Assembly: GCA_963829955.1 (NCBI GenBank)
Contig: CAWHKS010000004.1
Location: 62,001 to 126,000, forward strand
Reading direction: 5' to 3'
DNA length: 64,000 bases
From: DASTFY01 sp963829955
GTDB taxonomy: Bacteria > Actinomycetota > Acidimicrobiia > Acidimicrobiales > Ilumatobacteraceae
The notes below the pieces were generated by a model. It did no database searches, was not told where the DNA came from, and saw only the letters and a list, made by a program, of their open reading frames with translations. Below are positions 39,229 through 47,662 of this stretch, piece after piece (the stretch's first letter is position 1; each line of letters starts with the position of its first letter). The translations under genes and the position numbers were made by a program.

Positions 39229-40512
39229 GTGAGCGTCCGGCTCACGGACGAGGACCTGCTCGGTCCGGCCGGGCAGGAGCGCGCGGCGCAGCTCGAAGCC
39301 GATGATCCGCTCGGCAGCCACCGGCATCTGTTCGAGATCCCCGAGGGCGTCACGTACCTGGCTGGCAACTCGCTCGGTCTTCAGCCCGTCGCCGCCCGCG
39401 TCGCGGTGGACGACGTGCTCGACGCCTGGGCCCGCCGCGCCGTCGACGGCCATGTCGAGGGCGAGCACCCCTGGGTGCCCTACCACCGTTCGATGCGGGA
39501 GTCGGCGGCGTCGCTCGTCGGCGCCCAGCCCGGCGAGGCGGTGGTGATGAACAGCCTCACGATGAACCTGCACGTGATGCTGCGCTCGTTCTACCGGCCC
39601 ACGCCCGAACGCCATCGCATCGTGTTCGAGGCGGATGTCTTCCCGTCAGATCGGTACGCGCTCATGAACACGGTCCGCGCCCACGGGTACGACGCGGACG
39701 ATGCCGCCGTCATCCTGTCGCCCCGCCCCGGCGAGCACCACCTGCGCACGGAGGACGTTGTCGGCTTCCTCGACGGCGAGGGTCAGTCCGTCGCCGTCGT
39801 CGTGCTCAGCGCCGTGGACTTCCGCACCGGAGCGCTCCTCGACATCCCGGCCATCACGGCAGCCACGCACCGGGCCGGCGCGGTGTCGGGCTGGGACCTC
39901 GCCCACGCGGCCGGCAACGTGCCGTTGAGCATGCACGACTGGGACGTCGACTTCGCCGTCTGGTGCCACTACAAGTACCTGAACTCCGGCCCCGGCGCGG
40001 TGGGTGGCTGCTACGTGCACGAGCGCCACGGCGCCGACCTCTCGCTCGTGCGGCCCGGAGGATGGTGGGGTCACGAAGCGTCGTCCCGCTTCGACATGCC
40101 GTTCGCCTTCCGGCCTCAGGAGGGCGCCGACGGCTGGCAGGTGTCGAACCCGCCGATCCTCGCGATGGCACCAGTGCGCGTCTCGTTGGAGATGTTCGCC
40201 ACCGTCGGCCTGCCCGCGCTGCGGGCCCGCAGCATGCGGCTGACCTCCTTTCTGGAGGAGCTGCTCGATGCGGTGGCGGCGCGCCGGCCTCTCCAGCTGA
40301 TCACCCCTCGTGATCCTGACCGCCGCGGTGCCCAGCTGAGCGTGGTGGTCGAGGACGCGGCGGGCGTGACCGAGGCGCTCTTCGAGCAGCACCGGGTCCG
40401 CTGTGACGACCGTCCGCCGAACATCGTGCGCGTCGCGCCGGCGCCCCTCTACAACACGTACGAGGACTGCTGGCGGGCGGCCATGGCCTTCGACGCCGTG
40501 CTCGCCTCCTGA
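39229..40512 (+). CDS. kynU: Kynureninase
   Basis: A 427-residue PLP enzyme that cleaves 3-hydroxykynurenine to 3-hydroxyanthranilate and alanine. YLAGNSLGLQP near residue 42, FEADVFPSDRYA, the GWDLAHAAGN PLP-binding Asp and WCHYKYLNSGPGAVGG with the Schiff-base Lys are kynureninase-specific. The C-terminus ends APAPLYNTYEDCWRA. GTG 39229 directly follows kynA. The 3' end overlaps the convergent aldo-keto reductase gene by 64 bp. No formamidase gene is seen in the cluster. Confidence 0.95.
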   Translation: MSVRLTDEDLLGPAGQERAAQLEADDPLGSHRHLFEIPEGVTYLAGNSLGLQPVAARVAVDDVLDAWARRAVDGHVEGEHPWVPYHRSMRESAASLVGAQPGEAVVMNSLTMNLHVMLRSFYRPTPERHRIVFEADVFPSDRYALMNTVRAHGYDADDAAVILSPRPGEHHLRTEDVVGFLDGEGQSVAVVVLSAVDFRTGALLDIPAITAATHRAGAVSGWDLAHAAGNVPLSMHDWDVDFAVWCHYKYLNSGPGAVGGCYVHERHGADLSLVRPGGWWGHEASSRFDMPFAFRPQEGADGWQVSNPPILAMAPVRVSLEMFATVGLPALRARSMRLTSFLEELLDAVAARRPLQLITPRDPDRRGAQLSVVVEDAAGVTEALFEQHRVRCDDRPPNIVRVAPAPLYNTYEDCWRAAMAFDAVLAS

Positions 40513-41333
40513 GCCTCGACGGGTGTTCGGGCGCCCACGATCGGGTGGGCCGTCGCGCCCGCCCACGCCAGGGCGTGCTCCCGCAGTGATCGTCCGGCTG
40601 CCACCGCCTCGGCGCGGACGGCGTCGAGGGCGCGGGCTCCGTCCCCGCTCGCCCACCGCAGGCGGCGGCGGAGATCGCCTGGGGCGGTTCCTTCGGGATC
40701 GAAGCCGTCGACCAGGAACCCCGACGCCAGGGGTGACCAGGCCAAAAAGGCCACGCCCGCGGTCGCGCACCAGCGCCGAACGGCATCCGTCTCGGGCGGA
40801 TGGTGGAGGATCGACCACTGGTGCTGCACGACCGCCAACGGCGCCACGGCGTGCCCACGCTCGAGCAGTTCGAGCGGGTGGTTGGACAGCCCGATGTGGC
40901 GCACCTTGCCCACGGCCACCAACTCGGCCATGGCACCGACAGACTCCTCGACCGGTACCGACGGATCAGGGTCGTGGAGTTGCAGCACATCCACCCGATC
41001 CGTGCGCAACCGCACGAGGCTCTCGTCGAGATCGACCCGGATCGCGGTTGATCGCCCGTCGTCGGTCCACGAGCCGTCGGCTCGCCGCACCGTGCCGCAC
41101 TTGGTCAGGATGGTGACCTCGTCCCGGCGGCCGGCCAGGGCCTGGCCGACGAGCTCTTCGGCTCGGCCCCAGCCGTAGAAGGGGGCGGTGTCGACCCACG
41201 TGATGCCCCCGTCGAGCGCGGCGTGGATGGTCCGGACGGCGGTGGTCTCGTCCTGCGGCCCCCACCACAGCGGGCCGTCCTCGCTCGAACCGAGCGGCGC
41301 GGTGCCGAGGCCGATCCTGCTCCCGAGCTCCAT
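40449..41333 (-). CDS. Aldo/keto reductase
   Basis: A 294-residue AKR: GLGTAPLGSS, GITWVDTAPFYGWGRAEELVGQAL (Asp and Tyr of the tetrad), ILTKCGT (Lys), DVLQLHDPDP (His), GLSNHPLELL, QHQWSILH and the C-terminal NADPH region PIVGARTPVE. It reduces an aldehyde or ketone of unknown kind. The last 22 codons overlap kynU. Starts at ATG 41333, 49 bp from the divergent FAD monooxygenase. Confidence 0.88.
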   Translation of the reverse strand: MELGSRIGLGTAPLGSSEDGPLWWGPQDETTAVRTIHAALDGGITWVDTAPFYGWGRAEELVGQALAGRRDEVTILTKCGTVRRADGSWTDDGRSTAIRVDLDESLVRLRTDRVDVLQLHDPDPSVPVEESVGAMAELVAVGKVRHIGLSNHPLELLERGHAVAPLAVVQHQWSILHHPPETDAVRRWCATAGVAFLAWSPLASGFLVDGFDPEGTAPGDLRRRLRWASGDGARALDAVRAEAVAAGRSLREHALAWAGATAHPIVGARTPVEAQEASTASKAMAARQQSSYVL

Positions 41334-41367
41334 AGCGTCATTGTGGTCTCCCTCGGCGGGTTGGTCC

Positions 41368-41373
41368 TACGCT
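41368..41373 (+). promoter_or_regulatory. -10 element before the FAD monooxygenase
   Basis: TACGCT lies 9 bp before ATG 41383 without a Shine-Dalgarno between, matching the leaderless pattern. Confidence 0.3.
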
Positions 41374-41382
41374 CACGCCCGT

Positions 41383-43029
41383 ATGCAAAGCCGTGAGGAG
41401 ACCCCGGTCGTTATCGCCGGTGGCGGCTTGGTGGGGCTGTCCACCGCGATGTTCCTGGCCCAGCACGGGGTGGCGTCGGTGGCCATCGAGCGCCTCCGCG
41501 GGGGCTCACCGCTGCCGAGGGCGGCCCACTTCCACGTCCGCACCATCGAGCTCTTCCGAGCTGCCGGGATCGAGGAGGCAGTGAAGGAGCAGTCGGCCCG
41601 GGAGTTCCTGCCCGAAGGCGCCATCGTCGCCATGGACAGCCTGGCCGGGCGCAAGCTGGCCGACATCATCCCCAGCCTCAACGTCGGGGTCGACGAGACG
41701 CTCACCCCGTGCCGGCGGCTGTTCGTGACCCAGCCCGGCCTCGAACCCATCCTGCGCCGGCAGGCGCACGCCGCGGGGGCAGCGGTGCTCGAGGGGCACG
41801 AGGTGGTCGGCGTGGAGCAGGACGAGGAGGGGGTGACCGTGACCGCCCGCGACGTCGACAGCGGCGAAGAGCTCACCCAGCGCGCCCGCTACCTGGTCGC
41901 CGCCGAGGGCGCGCACAGCGCCGTGCGGGACTCCCTCGACATCCCGTTCGAGGGGCGGGGGACCTTCTCCAACAGCATCACCATCTACTTCACTGCTGAC
42001 CTGTGGCCGCAGATGGGTGGCAAGCCGCTGAGCGTCATCTACATCAACAACCCTGCCTTCGGGGGGTTCTTCCGTCTCTCGAAGGATTGCCAGACCGGCT
42101 TCCTGGTGGTCAACACCCTCGGCGACCCGTCAGCCGCCCCGGCGGGCGACGCCGCGGCTGACACCAGCGAGGCGCGGCTCGTCGAACTGGTGCGCATCGG
42201 CACGGGCGTCCCCGACCTGGACGTGCGCATCGACGGCGTGGCCCGCTGGCGCGCCAGCACGGACGTCGCCGGTCGCTTCCAGGTCGGCCGGGTCTTCCTG
42301 GCCGGTGACGCCGCCCATGTCATGCCGCCCAACGGCGGGTTCGGTGGCAACACCGGCATCGCGGACGCGTACGACGTGGCGTGGAAGCTGGCGATGGCCG
42401 TGAAGGGTGTGGGCGGCCCTGGCCTTCTCACCACCTACGAGCAGGAGCGGCGTCCGGTCGGCCGGCTGACGGTCGAGCAGGCCTACGCCCGCTACGTGAC
42501 CCGCACCGCGACGTACCTGGGCGCCACCGACCATCAGCCCGTCCTGCCCGACCTCGAGGTCGAGCTGGGGTACGTCTACCGCTCGCCCGCCGTCTCGGGC
42601 GGAGGCGATGACGACCGCGGCGACGGGGGCGACCCGAGCGCGGCCCACGTCGATCCGCGCCAGTCCCGGGCCCGGCCGGGAACCCGCGCGCCGCACCTCT
42701 GGATCGAGGACGGTGGTGGGCGCCGATCGACGCTGGACCTGATGGGGCGGCACTTCGTAGTGCTGACCGGATCGGCCGGCGCACCGTGGCGGGACGCCGC
42801 CGCGAGCATCGTCGAGGATCGACCGGGCCTCGCCGTCGACGTCCACTGTCTGGGGAACGGTGGATTGGCGGTGCAGGAGGGCTCATTCTCCGAGAGCTAC
42901 GGCGTCGACGAGGACGGGGCCGTGCTCGTCCGCCCTGACGGCTTCGTGGCCTGGCGGACTGCGCAGCGGGGCTCCGATCACGCGGACGAGCTCCGCGCCG
43001 CGCTCAGGGCAGCGCTGCAGGTGGGCTGA
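41383..43029 (+). CDS. FAD-dependent aromatic hydroxylase (PheA/TfdB type)
   Basis: A 548-residue class A flavoprotein monooxygenase. VVIAGGGLVGLSTAMFLAQHG binds FAD, and RYLVAAEGAHSAVRDSL is the DG-like motif. RVFLAGDAAHVMPPNGGFGGNTGIADAYDVAWKL is the second FAD motif, and a thioredoxin-like C-terminal domain (from about residue 430: PHLWIEDGGGRR...FVVLTG) is characteristic of the phenol and rifampicin hydroxylase group. It probably hydroxylates an aromatic compound using NAD(P)H. A Gly/Asp-rich insert (SGGGDDDRGDGGD) precedes the last domain. Confidence 0.88.
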   Translation: MQSREETPVVIAGGGLVGLSTAMFLAQHGVASVAIERLRGGSPLPRAAHFHVRTIELFRAAGIEEAVKEQSAREFLPEGAIVAMDSLAGRKLADIIPSLNVGVDETLTPCRRLFVTQPGLEPILRRQAHAAGAAVLEGHEVVGVEQDEEGVTVTARDVDSGEELTQRARYLVAAEGAHSAVRDSLDIPFEGRGTFSNSITIYFTADLWPQMGGKPLSVIYINNPAFGGFFRLSKDCQTGFLVVNTLGDPSAAPAGDAAADTSEARLVELVRIGTGVPDLDVRIDGVARWRASTDVAGRFQVGRVFLAGDAAHVMPPNGGFGGNTGIADAYDVAWKLAMAVKGVGGPGLLTTYEQERRPVGRLTVEQAYARYVTRTATYLGATDHQPVLPDLEVELGYVYRSPAVSGGGDDDRGDGGDPSAAHVDPRQSRARPGTRAPHLWIEDGGGRRSTLDLMGRHFVVLTGSAGAPWRDAAASIVEDRPGLAVDVHCLGNGGLAVQEGSFSESYGVDEDGAVLVRPDGFVAWRTAQRGSDHADELRAALRAALQVG

Positions 43030-43050
43030 CCGGCAGCGCGAGGATGCGTC

Positions 43051-44013
43051 GTGGACGTGGATGAGGTCGCGGCGCGGTCCGAGGCGCCGCCGGGCATGGC
43101 CTGGGTGCCGGCGGGCGAGTTCACCATGGGTTCGGACCACCATTACGCCGAGGAGGCGCCCGCCCACCGCGTGGCCGTCGAAGGCTTCTGGATGGATCGC
43201 AGCCCGGTCACCAACGAACAGTGGTCATCGTTCGTCGATGCGACCGGCCATGTGTCCTTCGCCGAGACCACACCCGCGGCCGATGACTACCCGGGCGCCA
43301 TCCCCGACCTGCTCGTCCCCGCATCGATGGTCTTCAAGCGGCCAAGCCGCCCGGTCGGCCTCGACGATCACTACCAATGGTGGAGCTACGTGCCCGGTGC
43401 CGACTGGCGCCACCCGCAGGGTCCCGAGAGCTCGATCGAGGGGATGGAACAGCATCCCGTCGTCCATCTGACGTGGGACGACGTGGCCGCGTACGCGGCA
43501 TGGGCCGGCAAGGACCTGCCCACCGAGGCGGAGTGGGAGCGGGCGGCGTGGGGCGGTGTCGAGGACGCCGAGTACGCGTGGGGGGAACGTCTCTATCCCG
43601 ACGGCCGGATGATGGCCAACATCTGGCAGGGGAACTTCCCGTTGCAGAACCTCAAGCTCGACGGCTACGAGCTCACCTCGCCCGTGGGTGCGTTCCCGGA
43701 GAACGGCTTCGGCCTGGTGGACATGATCGGCAACGTCTGGGAGTGGACGAGCGACTGGTACCAGCCCCACGCCGACGTAGCCCATCCGTGCTGCACGGTC
43801 GTCAACCCCCTCGGCGGCGATCGGGACCGCAGCCATGATCCCGACGCGCCCGGGATGCCGTTCCCGCGCCGGGTGTCGAAGGGTGGCTCCCACCTGTCCG
43901 CGAAGAACTACTGCCGTCGGTACCGGCCGCCGGCCCGGATGCCTCAGGCCCTCGACACGTCCACGTCGCACCTGGGCTTCCGCTGCATCATCCGGCCGGG
44001 ACCAGCTTCCTGA
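43051..44013 (+). CDS. Formylglycine-generating enzyme-like protein lacking one cysteine
   Basis: A 320-residue SUMF1/FGE-sulfatase domain: GMAWVPAGEFTMGSDHHYAEE, VHLTWDDVAAYAAWAGKDLPTEAEWERAAWGG, GLVDMIGNVWEWTSDWY and DTSTSHLGFRC. FGEs oxidise a cysteine of sulfatases to formylglycine with copper and two cysteines five residues apart. Here the site reads KGGSHLSAKNYC: Cys288 is kept, but the partner is Ser283 (TCC, 43897-43899). No sulfatase gene is nearby. It may use another chemistry, as do the sulfoxide synthases (EgtB, OvoA) and other members, or be inactive. Starts GTG 43051. Confidence 0.85.
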   Translation: MDVDEVAARSEAPPGMAWVPAGEFTMGSDHHYAEEAPAHRVAVEGFWMDRSPVTNEQWSSFVDATGHVSFAETTPAADDYPGAIPDLLVPASMVFKRPSRPVGLDDHYQWWSYVPGADWRHPQGPESSIEGMEQHPVVHLTWDDVAAYAAWAGKDLPTEAEWERAAWGGVEDAEYAWGERLYPDGRMMANIWQGNFPLQNLKLDGYELTSPVGAFPENGFGLVDMIGNVWEWTSDWYQPHADVAHPCCTVVNPLGGDRDRSHDPDAPGMPFPRRVSKGGSHLSAKNYCRRYRPPARMPQALDTSTSHLGFRCIIRPGPAS

Positions 44014-44446
44014 GCCCGTCCACGATGTAGCGCTTGACGTCGTCACCGACCTCGAAGATGCCGGTGCCGAGGTCGCCGTCGGCGTTCGCTGCGCTGTACA
44101 CCACGCGCTGGTAGCCGCCCGTGGCGAGGAGATCGGCGATGAGCCGGAGCGCGTCGTCGATCGCCTCCCTGGCGTCCGCAGTGAGCACGGGATAGCCCTG
44201 TCCGGCGCGCCCGGTCGGGATGCCCACGGCCCGCGGGGGGACGGCGCCGCGGCACGGACGGATGGTGGCGTTGCCACCGCCGGGTGAGAGGCCGGCACCG
44301 CCGCCGGGGTCACGTTGGAAGGCGCGGAACTGCTCCTCGTTGTCGTTGAACACGAAGAGGGCGTCGGCGTACTCGGGTTGGGTGACCATCCAGGCGAAGT
44401 CGCCCCGCCGGTCGCGACCTTCGAAGCGGGAGGGGACGAGCTCCAT
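43988..44446 (-). CDS. Conserved hypothetical protein
   Basis: A 152-residue protein, MELVPSRFEGRDRRGDFAW, with a central VFNDNEEQFRAF, a glycine-rich GGGAGLSPGGGNATIRPCRG, AVGIPTGRAGQGYPVLT and a C-terminal helix-strand GTGIFEVGDDVKRYIVDGLRKL. The G-rich loops could bind a nucleotide or sugar phosphate, but I do not recognise the family. It starts after GGAGG (ATG 44446). TACGGT on its strand, at about 44470-44475, may be its -10. The gene end overlaps the FGE gene end by 26 bp. Confidence 0.65.
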   Translation of the reverse strand: MELVPSRFEGRDRRGDFAWMVTQPEYADALFVFNDNEEQFRAFQRDPGGGAGLSPGGGNATIRPCRGAVPPRAVGIPTGRAGQGYPVLTADAREAIDDALRLIADLLATGGYQRVVYSAANADGDLGTGIFEVGDDVKRYIVDGLRKLVPAG

Positions 44447-44497
44447 GGGTGCCTCCGTGTGACGCCGGGCCACCGTAGGGCGCGCGAGCCTTGGGCG

Positions 44498-45343
44498 GTG
44501 GACCCCCTGCTCAAGAAGCTGCAGTACCGGCCCGGCACCGTCATCACGGTCTTGGGCGCGCCGTCCGAGCTGGCCCCGACGATCGACGCGTGGTCGGCCG
44601 ACGGTGCGGTTCGCACGAGGCTCGCCCGGGAAGCGGCCTTCGTGGTCGCCTTCGTCCGGTCCTCGGACGAACTCCACCGCGCGGTCGACCGTGTGGTTCC
44701 GAAACTGGCCGAGGAAGGGGTGCTGTGGATGTCCTACCCCAAGAAGTCGTCGGCCAAGTATCGATCCGACCTCAGCCGGGATGACTCCTGGCGGGAGCTG
44801 GGTGACCTCGGCTTCGAGCCCGTACGGCAGGTCGCGGTCGACGCGGACTGGTCCGCGCTCCGGTTCCGCCGGGCGGAGCAGATCCGCGAGTTGAAGCGCG
44901 ATGCGAGCCGGGCGCTGTCGCGCGCCGGTCGCGCCCGGGCCAAGGGCCGGCCGGCCCCCGTCGACCAGTTCGTCGCCCGTGCGCGTGAGGGTCGAGCGCC
45001 GCTGATCGAGGCCGTCGACGCCACCGTGCGCCAGGCGGCACCGGAGTTGAAGGTGGCCCTGGACGGCAAGTTCCTGGGCTACGGGCCGTTCCACTACCGG
45101 TACCCGACGGGCCACGAAGGGGACACGTTCGTGGTGTCGATGATGGACGGCGCGCAGGCCCTGAGCGTCTACGTCAACGCCGGCGACGGCGGGCAGTGGC
45201 TGGTAGAGGGCAACGCCGAGCGCCTCGGGAAGGTCTCTGTCGGCAAGTCGTGCATCCGGATCAAGCGGCTCGACCAGATCGACCTGGACGTCCTCGGCGA
45301 GATCGTCCGCACGGCAGCCAGCCAGCACGCCGACGTCCTGTAG
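44498..45343 (+). CDS. DUF3052-like plus DUF1801-like protein
   Basis: A 281-residue protein from GTG 44498. The first 130 residues (LLKKLQYRPGTVITVLGAPSEL, AAFVVAFVRSS, VLWMSYPKKSSAKYRSDLS, LGFEPVRQVAVDADWSALRFR) resemble the DUF3052 fold. A charged linker with an Arg/Lys/Ala-rich helix follows, then a DUF1801-like alpha/beta domain (AVDATVRQAAPELKVALDGKFLGYGPFHYRY, LSVYVNAGDG, SCIRIKRLDQIDLDVL). The combination is recurrent in actinobacteria and unassigned in function. Divergent from the hypothetical gene at 43988. Confidence 0.7.
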   Translation: MDPLLKKLQYRPGTVITVLGAPSELAPTIDAWSADGAVRTRLAREAAFVVAFVRSSDELHRAVDRVVPKLAEEGVLWMSYPKKSSAKYRSDLSRDDSWRELGDLGFEPVRQVAVDADWSALRFRRAEQIRELKRDASRALSRAGRARAKGRPAPVDQFVARAREGRAPLIEAVDATVRQAAPELKVALDGKFLGYGPFHYRYPTGHEGDTFVVSMMDGAQALSVYVNAGDGGQWLVEGNAERLGKVSVGKSCIRIKRLDQIDLDVLGEIVRTAASQHADVL

Positions 45344-45431
45344 CGGACGGCGTCGGAGCGCAGCGTCGCCGGACGATGATCACGACGACGGCCAAAGGAT
45401 GACCGCCCCAATCCACAGAGGAGGAACGCCC

Positions 45432-45863
45432 ATGCCTGTCTCCCCGATCCCCGACGGGTACCACACCGTCAGCCCCTATCTCATCGCCGAGGATGCCGGG
45501 CAACTGCTCGAGTTCATGCAGAAGGCCTTCGGTGCCAAGGAGACCTTCCGCATGGAGATGCCCGACGGTTCCGTCGGCCATGCCGAGGTGCGGATCGGCG
45601 ACTCCGTCGTCATGGTCGGAGGGGCCGGAGGAGCCTGGCCGGCCGTGCGCGCCGCCATCCACCTGTACGTGCCCGACGTCGACGCGACGTACCAGGCGGC
45701 GCTGGCCGCCGGCGCCCGGTCGACCGAGGAGCCTGCCGATCAGTTCTACGGCGACCGCCGCGCCAACGTGGTCGATGCTGCCGGCAACCAGTGGTTCATC
45801 GCCACCCACGTCGAGGACGTACCGCCGGAGGAGTTGGAGCAACGGGCCGCCGCCCGTTCGTGA
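45432..45863 (+). CDS. VOC-family protein, PhnB-like
   Basis: A 143-residue glyoxalase-fold protein: YHTVSPYLIAEDAGQLLEFMQKAFGAKE, SVGHAEVRIGDSVVMVGG, IHLYVPDVDATYQAALAAGA, FYGDRRANVVDAAGNQWFIATH. The order matches the PhnB branch, which in other bacteria lies in operons of unknown function and is not a C-P lyase. GAGGAGG precedes ATG 45432. No catalytic role can be assigned. Confidence 0.85.
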   Translation: MPVSPIPDGYHTVSPYLIAEDAGQLLEFMQKAFGAKETFRMEMPDGSVGHAEVRIGDSVVMVGGAGGAWPAVRAAIHLYVPDVDATYQAALAAGARSTEEPADQFYGDRRANVVDAAGNQWFIATHVEDVPPEELEQRAAARS

Positions 45864-45896
45864 CCTGCTGACCCCCGCCGGTGTGCTACACGCCGG

Positions 45897-46940
45897 GTGG
45901 TGAAGATCGATGTGATGTCGCCGGCCCGCCGGCTGCCGGACGTGCAGCGCCTCGCCGCTGAGACCCTCCTGGCCGGCTTCGACGGGCTGGTCCTCACGGA
46001 GGCCGGTCGCACCGCTTACCTGTCGTGCGGCGCGGCAACCCTGGCCGCGCCCGGGCTGGAGGTCCTCACCGGCGTGGCGGTGGCGTTCACGCGCAGCCCC
46101 ATGGTCAACGCGCAATGCGCGTGGGAGCTGGCGGACGCGTCCGGCGGACGCTTCCGCCTCGGGCTGGGCACCCAGGTTCGCGCCCACGCGCAACGGCGTT
46201 ACGGCGTCGCCTTCGACCCTCCGGGCCCGCGCCTCGAGGAACACGTGCGGGCGGTGCGCGCCTGCTTCGCCGCCTTCCGTGGAGACGCCCCGCTCGACTT
46301 CCACGGGCGCTTCCACGAGTTGACGTTCATGAACCCGCAGTGGTCGCCCGGCCGGCTCGACGTGGCCGACCCTCCCGTCGACGTGGCCGGCGTGAACCCG
46401 TGGATGCTGCGCATGGCCGGGCGGGTGGCCGACGGCCTGCACGTGCACCCGCTTGGTCACCCCGGCTACCTGAGGGAGGTCGCGCTGCCCGAAGTGGCCG
46501 CGGGCGCCACAGAGGCCGGGCGATCCCCGCTCGACGTCCAGATCATCGCCCCGGTGCTCACCATCGTCGGGGACGACGCCGAGGAGCGGGCATGGAGCCG
46601 CTCGCTCGTCCGGGCCCAGCTCTCCTTCTACGGCTCCACACCGACCTATCGCTTCATCCTCGACGCCGCCGGCTTCCCCGGGCTCAACGACGCCCTCCGC
46701 GAACGGCAGCGGGCCGGAGACATCGCCGGGATGGCCGAACTGGTCACGGACGACGTGCTGTCGGTGTTCGCCGTCGAGGCGTCCTGGTCCGAGCTCCCCG
46801 AGGTGCTCGTCAGCCGCTACCGAGATCTGGCCGACCGGCTGGTGCTGTACATCGCCGGCTTCGCCTGGGATCGACAGGACGGGACCTTCGACAAGCTGGG
46901 CAACGTGGCTCGGGCCGTGCGGGACCTCAGCGGTCCTTGA
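45897..46940 (+). CDS. Luciferase-like (LLM) F420-type oxidoreductase
   Basis: A 347-residue TIM-barrel flavin/F420 enzyme. VKIDVMSPARRLPDVQRLAAETLLAGFDGLVLTE, GVAVAFTRSPMVNAQCAWELADASGGRFRLGLGTQVRAHAQRRYG and a C-terminal helical region. The block RFRLGLGTQ is typical of the LLM group that uses F420 in actinobacteria. The substrate is unknown. GTG 45897 is the first start in the frame after the VOC gene. It converges with the EVE gene, overlapping by 14 bp. Confidence 0.85.
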   Translation: MVKIDVMSPARRLPDVQRLAAETLLAGFDGLVLTEAGRTAYLSCGAATLAAPGLEVLTGVAVAFTRSPMVNAQCAWELADASGGRFRLGLGTQVRAHAQRRYGVAFDPPGPRLEEHVRAVRACFAAFRGDAPLDFHGRFHELTFMNPQWSPGRLDVADPPVDVAGVNPWMLRMAGRVADGLHVHPLGHPGYLREVALPEVAAGATEAGRSPLDVQIIAPVLTIVGDDAEERAWSRSLVRAQLSFYGSTPTYRFILDAAGFPGLNDALRERQRAGDIAGMAELVTDDVLSVFAVEASWSELPEVLVSRYRDLADRLVLYIAGFAWDRQDGTFDKLGNVARAVRDLSGP

Positions 46941-47349
46941 CGGGGCCGCCGGCCAGATGCTCGATCTCCGCCAGCTGGTCGTCGTCCAAGGGCACGATCG
47001 AGAGCCGGGACTGGCGCACGAGCAGGCTCGACGCGAACACGGGGGCGGCCTTCATCTCTGCGAGCGTGACCGGGCGGTCGAGCCGCCGGCCGGCGCCGAT
47101 GTCGACCCACACCCGTTTGCCGGCCGGGTCGGTGGGATCGGGGTACGGCCCCCGGACAACCTCACCGAGGCCGATGGCCGCCTTGTCGCTCTGCGAGTGG
47201 TACACGACGACGGTGTCGCCGACCTGCATGGCTCGCATGTTCATCTGCGCCATGTTGCTGGTGACGCCATCCCAGTGCGTCTTCCGGTCCCGCTCGAGGT
47301 CGTCGAAGCTGTAGTCACCGGGTTCGGTCTTGAGCAGCCAGGCGGCCAT
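46927..47349 (-). CDS. EVE-domain protein
   Basis: A 140-residue EVE (ASCH/PUA-like) protein. MAAWLLKTEPGDYSFDDLERD, TSNMAQMNMRAMQVGDTVVVYHS, GLGEVVRGPYPD and KRVWVDIGAGRRLDRPVTLAEMK are its main strands. EVE domains recognise modified bases in DNA or RNA. The chosen start (47349) follows a TACCGT -10 at 47357-47362 by 7 bp. The next start upstream (47358) is weaker. No partner restriction gene is adjacent. Confidence 0.85.
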   Translation of the reverse strand: MAAWLLKTEPGDYSFDDLERDRKTHWDGVTSNMAQMNMRAMQVGDTVVVYHSQSDKAAIGLGEVVRGPYPDPTDPAGKRVWVDIGAGRRLDRPVTLAEMKAAPVFASSLLVRQSRLSIVPLDDDQLAEIEHLAGGPVKDR

Positions 47350-47401
47350 CGGGGCCACGGTAGCCCGAGGAGGTTGACCGGACCCTCGTGGCCGGGCTGG
47401 C

Positions 47402-47497
47402 AGGCGAAGTCTGAGCCCGATGAGCCGGAAGCGAGCGCGTTCGGCTCCGAGTTCGCCCGCTCCTGCCGTCTCACCGAATCGATATCGAATCGGTGAG
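47402..47497 (-). repeat. Two-hairpin dispersed intergenic repeat, copy 2 (inverted)
   Basis: Read on the minus strand it contains ACCGATTC-GATATC-GATTCGGT, about 22 bp, then GAGCCGAACGCGC, a stem closing CGGCTCATCGG and CTC-GA-TTCG, matching copy 1 at 6751-6845. The palindrome is oriented the same way on the plus strand in both copies, while the second hairpin is inverted. It lies between the EVE gene and the tRNA gene. Coding capacity is nil. Confidence 0.6.
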
Positions 47498-47509
47498 TGC
47501 CTTCGGTTG

Positions 47510-47583
47510 TGGAGCGGGCGACGGGAATCGAACCCGCGTTCTCAGCTTGGGAAGCTGATGTTCTGCCGCTGAACTACACCCGC
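47510..47583 (-). tRNA. tRNA-Gly (anticodon CCC)
   Basis: A 74-nt gene on the minus strand, GCGGGTG acceptor paired with CGCCCGC, D-arm GTTCAGCGGCAGAAC, anticodon stem TCAGC / GCTGA with loop TTCCCAA (anticodon CCC, reads GGG), T-arm GCGGGTTCGATTCCCGT, discriminator T and encoded CCA. No intron. Confidence 0.95.
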
Positions 47584-47662
47584 GGAGACCCGCCGAGGAT
47601 AGCCCGGGTCCCTCTCCTGGCCGAGCGCGAACCGACCAGCACCCGCGGCCGTACCAGGGAAC

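Noticed and set aside
40449..40512. Overlap of kynU and the aldo-keto reductase as evidence of a nested gene
   Set aside because: Tail-to-tail overlaps of this size are common in compact genomes. Both proteins keep their expected ends.
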